NCBI GenBank assembly: GCA_029964075.1
Contig: CM057149.1
Coordinates: 22,644,197-22,708,196 of the forward strand
Source: Patiria pectinifera
Lineage: Eukaryota > Echinodermata > Asteroidea > Valvatida > Asterinidae
DNA: 64,000 bases
Direction: 5' to 3'
Shown here: one piece after another, positions 57,088 through 64,000 of the stretch
How positions within the stretch are numbered: the stretch's first letter is position 1
How the letters are laid out: every line of letters begins with the position of its first letter
The notes under the pieces: model-generated
What the model saw: the letters and a program-made list of their open reading frames with translations, nothing else
Told to the model about the DNA's origin: nothing
The model's database searches: none
Translations under genes and position numbers: made by a program

Positions 57088-60000
57088 CTGTGCCAAAAAG
57101 GGGGTTAGGATGAGAGTGGGTGATTCAATATTGTGAACATAAATTGATGAAAGTATTCGTATAGGTATTTGTGCATTCCAAAAGAATACTTGTTGCTGTT
57201 TTACCCTTCTTTGCACGACTCAAAATTGGGCCACTTTGCTACAGCTGACACAGCCAACCTTTGTCTTAAACAAGTGTAAAACATTGACTGACTACGTATA
57301 TATAACCCTTGTTACCAAGTCATACTTCACAATACAACCCTTGGCAGCCCTCGGCAACCTTTTTTCTACAACTGGGGGCAGCCAACACTTTGAGACCAAC
57401 AGTTGCACTTCTTCCCCTGAAATTAATGTTGTATTCGAATACTAATAATAATAATTACACATTTATATCGCACAACATATCTGTCCAGAAACAGGACACC
57501 CAAGGCGCACATCAGGAAAAAAAAAAAATGGAGGAAAAAAGTTCGAATCAATGAATGAAGTATTAATCAAATCACGAGAAGGTTTTGGTGTATAAGAAAG
57601 TCTTCAAATTTGACTTAAAACACTGTAGGGATGAAGATTCGTGGATGTCTCTTGGGAGAGTGTTCCAGGCGATCCACTGTCTACATGGAATTCTCTGACT
57701 TTATGCACAAACCCACAGTCCCTTTATCAAAGTTTAGCTGGTAGTACGTACATTGGTAACTCGTAGCAGGGTGCTGAGCTGGTGCACATGGAGTTGCAGG
57801 TCCATCCGGTCTGACAGCCAGTCACACAGCAGATTCATGTTGGCTGTATAAAAGGCCTGCAAGACACCACCAGACAAAAAGACTTACAATACACACCTCA
57901 AAATGGTTCAAGGTACGTAGGATCAGTGGCTACTAAACATTTGAGAAAACTAGTGGTGTACATCGGAACCGGGTACCCGACCGCTGATGACAGAAACCAG
58001 TTCCAGATTATGGGATCGGGTACCCGTAACCAACTTTACACATTACTTAGTTACTTCTCAGACAATTTTCGAAATGAAGACCAGGTACACCGTAAAGCTG
58101 TAAAGCCCTGCAGACAACTGTCGGGATTTGTATTTTGGGTTGGATTTCTCTGGTTTGGATTTCTTTCTCTACGGGTACCCAGGTTCCCATGTTTTACTTC
58201 AATTGGGTACCAGTTCTCATTCTACCCGTAAATGCACACCACTAGAAAAAACGGACAAAACGTACGCACAATTTTTTGGTCACGTAACTGGATTCTGTTG
58301 CTAGACAATGCATGCTAGACAATTATCCTTAGACAATGCATGCGGCAAACGCAGTGTGTTTATCTTCAACCATATGCAGGCAGCACTTATAAGGAAGAAG
58401 ATTACGATAACAGTCTGCCCGCGAGCACTCTTATTGGAGACCACCTTCAATGTTAGTTGTCTACTGAATTGCCAAGACCTAACTCTCAAATTAATTAAAC
58501 ATATTTGGATAATCATAAATTTGTTGGTTTTTAAGGATTTGGTGGCTTTTAATATGAACAGTAAACTGCAATAACTAAATATGAGAAAATTTCGGATAAC
58601 TTTCAAAACAGACGTGTATATCTATTTTGTAAATAAAGATTAGTTGTGCTAAGTTTGATTAAGATCGGTCAAGGTCTGCTCAGGTTATGGCGTTTTGTTT
58701 CTTACCCTTCCAACCCAAGTGCTAAGAAAATGCATCTTTGCACAATCAGAAACGGTTCCAATAAGTGGCCTCCTGAGAGAGTGCATCCCTAAATTTTCAC
58801 TGTTAACATCTTTTTTGGACATGCCAAGAATCAACAAAATATCGGTGGCAGTGGGTTTGGGGGCGGGTGGGCACTGGGACACCCCATAGCCCCCAGACTA
58901 TACCAATTCAGGTGCAATGTTGATGCCAGTCCTATGTTCGCTTTGAGATGTTAACTATCTATCACTGAATCAACACGAAAGGAATTATATTTGAGAATTT
59001 CGGACTCACGTCAAAAAGGGCAAAGATGAATTCCTCATCATGCAGGCACTCTCGAACCTCGTCCAGATTCTCACTGACGAAGCTTGCGTAGTCGTCGGCC
59101 ACTTCTGAACCAGGATTCTGTCAGGAGAAGCAGGCTAAATATTGAACTGGATTTTGCACAAGTTACATAATTACACTTGTCGACAACCAGGATTCCAACC
59201 AGCAACTTCTGCATTATGCAGTGGCATTCTACTCAGACAGGGTGTCTCAAACAAAAACCAACCCTCAAAGCGCTCTCTTTTTCAAAGCTTTTAAAAAAAA
59301 ATGCCTCGCAAATATCGATACATATTTGGAGAGTATAGTGCATTAGCTTTTCAACAACAAAAATTTTGTACACAGGATTTACACAGTTAATGTATTTTAC
59401 ATCAGAGTGAAAAGGCCCACGCCACTCTGATGCACTGATATCACTGAGTAAACCACTCTGGAATGGGTGAAAAAACCCATAGCCTTTTACAATCTGTTTG
59501 ATCTCTGGTTTGCATGAACGGATTTCCATGGCATTTTCACTTTGTAGCCATGGGGGGAATGGAAGACTTGGCAAGAGGTGATGACGTGATCAATAATTTG
59601 AGAAGCACCGCATTGCCACTGATCTGATGGCCTGGCTCCAATTTTCTTCAGGAATGAGCCATCCTCTCCAGAACTGTTAAAATGTGTCCTGTTTTTCCAT
59701 GTGGGTCGTGATGTCAAAAGTGAATATCAACTCAAAAAGGACTAATTAGAGTTTGAAAATGATTGAACAATTTGGGTAAGAATAAAACAAACAGCTACCA
59801 CAAGCTGTAGATTATCCTTCAAAATTTTCTGTTCTCTCCAAATAGCTGATTTCCTTTTTTTTTAATAAGGAATTTGTTACTTCTATTCCACTTTCTGCGA
59901 AGACAGCAATTCTTTGGCCCTCACTGTAATCCCAGCTGCCTGGGTTATGTACATGGTACGTACCGTAAATGACAGGATGGAAGCCATGAATGTGCCTTCA

Positions 60001-63000
60001 TCATAGCGAGCTAGCTTGGACAGCATGCCCTCCATGACGAGCCGGAGTTTAACCACCAAGCTCTGAATCAAATTATGGCTCTGTCTGCTCACGACTTCGT
60101 CAATCTTGGTGTGGTACTGGTGCTGTCGATGAGACGTAAAAATGCGTTACATGACAAGTTTACTGACTTCATCAATTCAAGGCTGGCTCACACTCACATT
60201 ACAGTATACAAATAAATTAATAATGAATGTTTGTGAGTGCAATGGTAAGAATAATTTCATGAGGTGACAGATGAATGTTCCATTCCACCAGCCGAGTGGA
60301 ATGGAACATTTATTATTATTATTATTATTATCTATTCGACCAAAACAATGCACAATGAACAAACACGGTATGAAAAACAAAAACTAAACAAAAATGTATG
60401 AAAGCTACGAAATACAAAATAAAACAAAATAAACACAAAAGACGACACTGTATAAGTGTAAGTGTAAGTGTAGGGGCCACAAAAACAACACAAAATATGA
60501 AATGAAAACATCCGAAGACGATATATAAAAAGACGATATGTGGGTCAGGGGTCACAAAAGTTAATTTCAATTACTATTACCCACAGGTATGTAACCCCGC
60601 ACATATTAAGCAGACAAACGCAGACAAGAACAAAACAAGGTACAAGAAAAAAATGAAAATATTAAACAGCAACAAGAAAACTGACCCCTGTTACAAATTA
60701 CACGCAAGCAAGAAGACTAATGCAATGAAGCCCAAATCATGTGAAAGTCATGTGAAAGTCCCCACCAATTAAATGCAACAAGTACCGTATATGAAAACAC
60801 TAATGAGGATAATGAAATCAGTTGTCTGAGAAAAGTAATTGCCGAAGATTCCTAAGGAAAACAGGTAGAGTGTCCAGTACTGCAGAATCCCTGATATGGG
60901 GTGGAAATTGGTTCCAAAGTCTTGGAAGATAACGAGTAGGAGAATGATATAAAGCTTGTGTACGAGAAGGCAGATGACGGAAGGTAAGGGATTCTGGATG
61001 GCGTGCATTTATGAGAACATTGTCGTTGATCGACTCGCACCTGCAAACACCAGATAAACATTTGAAAGCAAAAGAGCATAGTAAGTAATTTCTTCTAGAT
61101 GAAAGAGAAGACCAGTTTAACTGACCCAACCTATCCTCATATGGCATTTCACCGCGTCTTTGTTTCAAAGCAATGCGGGTGGCAGTGCGTTGTACGCGCT
61201 CAATCTTTTGCTGTTGAGAGAGAGTGTGAGTACCCCACGCTGGAATGCCATATTCCAGGATAGGAAGGATCAGAGATTTGTAAAGGCAGAATATGGCTTG
61301 AGTTGATGCTCCGCCAGCAATAGTACGGATGAAACCCAGGAGGCGATTTGCACGTGAGACAAGTGAGTCAATATGGGAATTCCATTGAAGATTGGAGCTA
61401 ATAGTGACACCTAAATATTGAATAGAGGTAACTGTAGACAGGGCAGCATCACCAAGTGTGTAAACTGGAGGATGGATATTTTTGCTTCTGGTGACGTGCA
61501 TAACCTTAGTTTTGGTTGTATTGAAGAGCATGTCATGATTTAAACACCAGTCTTGCATATTATTTAAGTCGTTCTGCAGCTGGAACTCATCCTCAACCGA
61601 CCGGATGACTCGGAAGAGCAAAGCATTGTCAGTGAACAGAACACAGCTAGAGGAGACACAGTCGGGAATGCTATTGACAAACAGGTTGAATAAGGTGGGT
61701 CCAAGAACGCTACCTTGGGGAACACCAGATGAAACACTGACCCATGAGGAAACACTACCCTGGAAAAGAACAAGTTGCTTCCTGCCAGTCAAAAATGATC
61801 TGACCCAACGCCAGACCACACCCTGGATGTTGTAAACCGATGAAAGTTTACTAAGCAGGATATGGTGTGGCATCCTGTCAAATGCCTTTGACATGTCTAG
61901 GAAGACGGCGTCAATTCGGGGAGGGCGTGGAACATCAAGAGTCAGTGCCCATTGATGCATAACATTGACGAGTTGGGTAACACAGCTTCGGCGTTTTGTA
62001 AAGCCGTGTTGATTGCTGTTCAACAACCCAAACATACCCACGTGATCTGTTATGGCAGCCGCAACAACACGCTCTAGAATTTTACACAGAACGGATGTCA
62101 GTGCAACAGGTCTGTAGTTCGACAGAATGGATTTAATCATTTCATATGTCACCTCATGAAATTATTCTTACCATTGCACGAATGTGAAACATTCATTATT
62201 TGTTTTATACAACTCCTGAATAAATCCTCATCTGATATAGTGTGCCACGTTTCCTCTTTTTAATCCTGAGTAAAATCACAACAAGAAGTTGCTCAGTTGT
62301 GAATCAGTATAATGCTTCAATAGATGTGCCTGCATGTTTTGCACATTTGGCTAATCGTTTGGCAGCATATTTTTTTTGCTTCTTTGTGTAAGCAGCTGAC
62401 CTACAAGTTCTGATATTTCATCTTCTGTTAGGAGAACAAACTGTGTTTCAATCTCGTGTAACATCCGCCTTTTGGAAAATAGATTCATGTCACAGCGCCA
62501 CCACCGGCAGCACTGAAACCGTGTAATAGAAGTTCTATTTACCGTGCAATAGAACTTCCATTGAACTGTGCGCTGCGTGGCGTGGCGTGCCGTGCGTTGT
62601 GACGAATAATTCAATGACATGTGATCAACGATCCACCAATCAGATGACAGGGGATTTATTTAGGTGTTGTATAATGAGTACTAATGTTTAACATCATGCC
62701 ATTATCAAATTAGCAATGGTTGAAGAAGCATACCCCTGGCTGTTCAAAAATGGAATTTCTTTTCTAATGAATTTTCAATTTGTATGTTTTGTTTTCATGA
62801 AAAAAATTACTTTATTCCAATTTTTTGGCGTCTACAAGGGATATTTGTACAAACTACCGGTATGTTCCAGTGTAAATAAATTTCATATATAGCCATATCA
62901 TGAACCAATCAGCTTACATTCTCCTGGTCCTTAGAGACGGGGCAGAGCTTCGCTGACTGGACCTTAGCATCCGTCAGTACGTTCATCATGACACACAACT

Positions 63001-63068
63001 CAGAGGGCACACGGTAATCACAGTTGATCCGACCTTTCTTGTTCCAAACCTCAAATGCTTTCATTGTC
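56911..63068 (-). CDS. CADPS: CADPS/CAPS calcium-dependent secretion activator, C-terminal five exons (5' partial)
   Basis: Minus-strand exons in coding order: 63068-62918, 60122-59964, 59117-59010, 57856-57752, 57087-56911. Phases join cleanly, with the first exon starting in phase 1. They encode 235 residues: FEVWNKKGRINCDYRVPSEL, then HQYHTKIDEVV, MEGMLSKLARYDEG, ADDYASFV, LLCDWLSDRMDLQLHVHQL, KDFELHGV, LNSKTYEAVRHRL, VEEATASV, and an acidic end DEDDDEED. Vertebrate CADPS ends the same way (LTDRMDLQLHIYQL, LNSKTYDTIRNRL, EEATASV, DEEDEEDD, as I recall it). CAPS primes dense-core and some synaptic vesicles for calcium-triggered fusion by working with SNAREs at the plasma membrane. This part lies at and after the Munc13-homology region. 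The C2, PH and upstream exons lie beyond 64,000. A LINE and other repeats fill the introns. Confidence 0.94.
57435..57730. repeat. ATA-tailed dispersed repeat, longer copy
   Basis: Starts ctaataataataattacaca, continues to cacccaaggcgcac, and then tcttgggagagtgttccagg. It ends near the CADPS exon at 57,752. No coding frame. Confidence 0.45.
57951..58244. mobile_element. hAT-like MITE in a CADPS intron
   Basis: Ends are tagtggtgtacatc and aaatgcacaccacta, flanked by gagaaaac and gaaaaaac (seven of eight match). The interior has repeated gggtaccc-type motifs. It is 294 bp. Confidence 0.75.
59487..59717 (-). pseudogene. Decayed fragment of a second LINE C-terminus
   Basis: The reverse strand reads GEDGSFLKKIGARPSDQWQCGASQ in two blocks, followed by IIDHVITSCQVF. 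This resembles the CxCGxxxQTxDHIxxxC knuckle near the C-terminus of RTE-like or related LINE polyproteins, with the first Cys replaced by Trp. A TIR-like cagggtgtctcaaac at 59,237 marks a further unrelated repeat edge. Identification rests on one motif. Confidence 0.4.
59964..60122 (-). CDS. CADPS: CADPS exon HQYHTKIDEVV to ASILSFT, with a possible alternative donor
   Basis: This is a 53-codon phase 0 exon. The best donor, GTACGT, follows SFT directly. A second in-frame donor, GTGAGG, lies 39 bp further (exon end 59,925) and would add 13 codons (VRTMYITQAAGIT). Vertebrate CADPS has a segment of about 12 residues after SFT, also starting with Val and a basic residue, so either or both donors may be used. 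Confidence 0.85.
60206..62215. mobile_element. Palindromic inverted-repeat element split by the LINE
   Basis: The left arm (about 60,213-60,271) and the right arm (about 62,145-62,210) are inverted copies sharing GCAATGGTAAGAATAATTTC and ATGAGGTGACA. A central palindrome, GTTCCATTCCAC and GTGGAATGGAAC, at 60,273-60,309 is next to the LINE tail. Without the LINE the arms would form one hairpin of about 180 bp, so the LINE inserted at or near its centre. Confidence 0.7.
60306..62135 (-). mobile_element. 5'-truncated CR1/Jockey-group LINE in a CADPS intron
   Basis: An open frame at 60,818-62,152 (minus) encodes a reverse transcriptase that starts at SNYRPVALTSVLCKILERVV, so the endonuclease and first ORF are missing. 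Motif A is FLDMSKAFD and motif B is SGVPQGSVLGP. Motif C reads FTDN where FADD or YADD is expected, so the second catalytic Asp is lost. The C-terminal LPILEYGIPAWG and LWNQFPPHIR blocks are typical of this group. A 3' UTR of about 510 bp ends in a (TAA)n tail at 60,309-60,332. The element lies in the same orientation as CADPS. The long intact frame suggests a fairly recent insertion of a copy already carrying, or since acquiring, the FTDN change. Confidence 0.85.
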
Positions 63069-64000
63069 CTGAGGAAGAAGGACGTCAAAACAAATCGTTG
63101 TGTGACAAGGAAGAGGACATTAGCAGGCCAGGCACGCAAAAAGCACTTTTGGACCTGATCGAGTTGAAAGTTTTTGTGCTGCCATTTCTTGTTAAAAATC
63201 ACATAAGGTTGAAATTTTGACCGATGACATTCGTTAATAATTAAAATAATATGTGCATTTTTATGTCAAAATATTACTTAATTGTGAAGTTGTTTCAATT
63301 TTTATGCTAACAACCTTTTACCGGAAACTTTCATATCCTTAAACATACGCTTAAGCGGCATGTGAAATCCTTACGTCCTTTTGCCGGGAAGGAAATTGGC
63401 TTAGCGAACCCACTTGAGTGGAACGTTAGCGCGCTTCAAACATTTTTTGTTACCTTAGTATTACACGTTAACGTCCTATTGCCTTTTGTTTACTGTTAAT
63501 TACGTCATAATGACGTAGCCCCTTGAGACAATATGTATATCAAATCAAAGATATTTCCAAGCTCTGTTGATTATCCGAAAATCTGAATTTGACCTTTTGA
63601 CCCATGTTTTGCCCTTACGACCTTCTTCATTGTTCTTCCAGGCACCCGATGAAATGGGAATTATTGGCAAGGCCCAAAAGGCACAACATAACAAAACAAT
63701 TTAAGTATGGAAGGTTTGCGGTAACACCTTGTGAATTTTATTTCTCTTGAGCAGTATTTCTTTGAGAAGAACCAGTTGTTTAACTCAACAGTTGACAATG
63801 TGATCTGTTCATCGTTGGGAGACACAACTCGAAACATCAAGTTAAAACAACTGGTTCTTCTCAGAACCACAGAACTCAAGAAAGATAACAATCACATGGT
63901 GTTACCCCAAACCATTCATAATTTGTTCAAGTCCACCATGTAAACCTAAAATGTGTAAAAAGCTTGGTACATTGGCAGTTTAACATTGGAAAAAGCATTT
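62216..64000. other. CADPS intron sequence outside the exon at 62,918-63,068
   Basis: A short hairpin (aatagaagttctatt and caatagaacttccatt) stands at 62,525-62,563. No CADPS exon was found between 63,069 and 64,000, so the next upstream exon lies outside. Intervals 57,088-57,434, 58,245-59,009, 59,118-59,236 and 59,718-59,963 show nothing firm. Confidence 0.5.
63700..63930. repeat. Inverted-repeat element with GGTTTGCGGTAACACC ends
   Basis: Ends ggtttgcggtaacacc and ggtgttaccccaaacc are inverted. Inner arms gagaagaaccagttgtttaa and aaaacaactggttcttctca pair. A related right half is at 4,311-4,400 (ctggttcttctcagaaccac, ggtgctaccgcaaacc), so the family is dispersed. Confidence 0.75.

Noticed and set aside
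59233-59574. A 113-residue minus-strand gene
   Set aside because: It runs into a repeat terminus (cagggtgtctcaaac) and overlaps a LINE-like relic; it does not join any CADPS exon.
1-64000. Retroviral, LTR or other virus-like elements
   Set aside because: No gag, protease, integrase, capsid or long terminal repeat was recognised; the only reverse transcriptase is from a LINE.

Overview
The window is a piece of an intron-rich animal nuclear genome, about 60% AT, packed with short non-autonomous transposons. It holds three protein-coding genes that can be read exon by exon with GT-AG introns. The gene families (KMT2E/SETD5, CADPS, and a modular EGF/CUB/LDLa receptor), small exons, tRNA-derived SINEs and dense MITEs fit a marine invertebrate. 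Deuterostomes such as echinoderms or hemichordates are my first guess, but the sequence alone does not exclude a lophotrochozoan.

Region 1 (1-27,400, + strand): the 3' 18 coding exons of a KMT2E (MLL5)-type PHD-SET chromatin regulator, 186-23,126, about 1,819 residues to the stop. The 5' end lies before the window. A long AT-rich 3' UTR-like stretch follows, with AATAAA signals at 23,165 and 27,329. Its introns carry several families of terminal-inverted-repeat elements, SINE pieces and hairpins.

Region 2 (27,400-31,000): intergenic. Two inverted-repeat elements, each flanked by a perfect 8-bp target-site duplication, lie here (27,460-28,065 and 28,900-29,643), together with smaller hairpins.

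Region 3 (31,002-49,200, + strand): a complete 13-exon gene for a 733-residue single-pass receptor-like protein. It has a signal peptide, 2 EGF, a CUB, a divergent CUB-like region, LDLa, 3 EGF, a transmembrane helix and a cytoplasmic tail with three PPxY motifs. Eleven of its 12 introns are phase 1. I cannot assign it to a named family. A likely poly(A) signal is at 49,173.

Region 4 (49,200-64,000, - strand): AT-rich DNA that may include a long 3' UTR, then the last five coding exons of CADPS (CAPS), the vesicle-priming factor, at 56,911-63,068, continuing beyond the window. A 5'-truncated LINE (60,306-62,135) sits in a CADPS intron, inside the centre of an older palindromic element.

The three genes do not form a pathway. 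KMT2E and the receptor gene run in the same direction, and the receptor gene and CADPS converge tail to tail. The most distinctive feature is the mobile-element landscape. At least eight copies of a family with TTAACCCTAAC-type inverted ends and internal AATCCTNCAAAATCC motifs lie in introns of the first two genes. Five related TA-flanked palindromic MITEs or cores, with CAGGGTGAGTCAAAAA ends, lie in the same introns and in the AT-rich DNA after them. Other one-off or paired inverted-repeat elements are also present. No bacterial, viral or LTR-type sequence was recognised.
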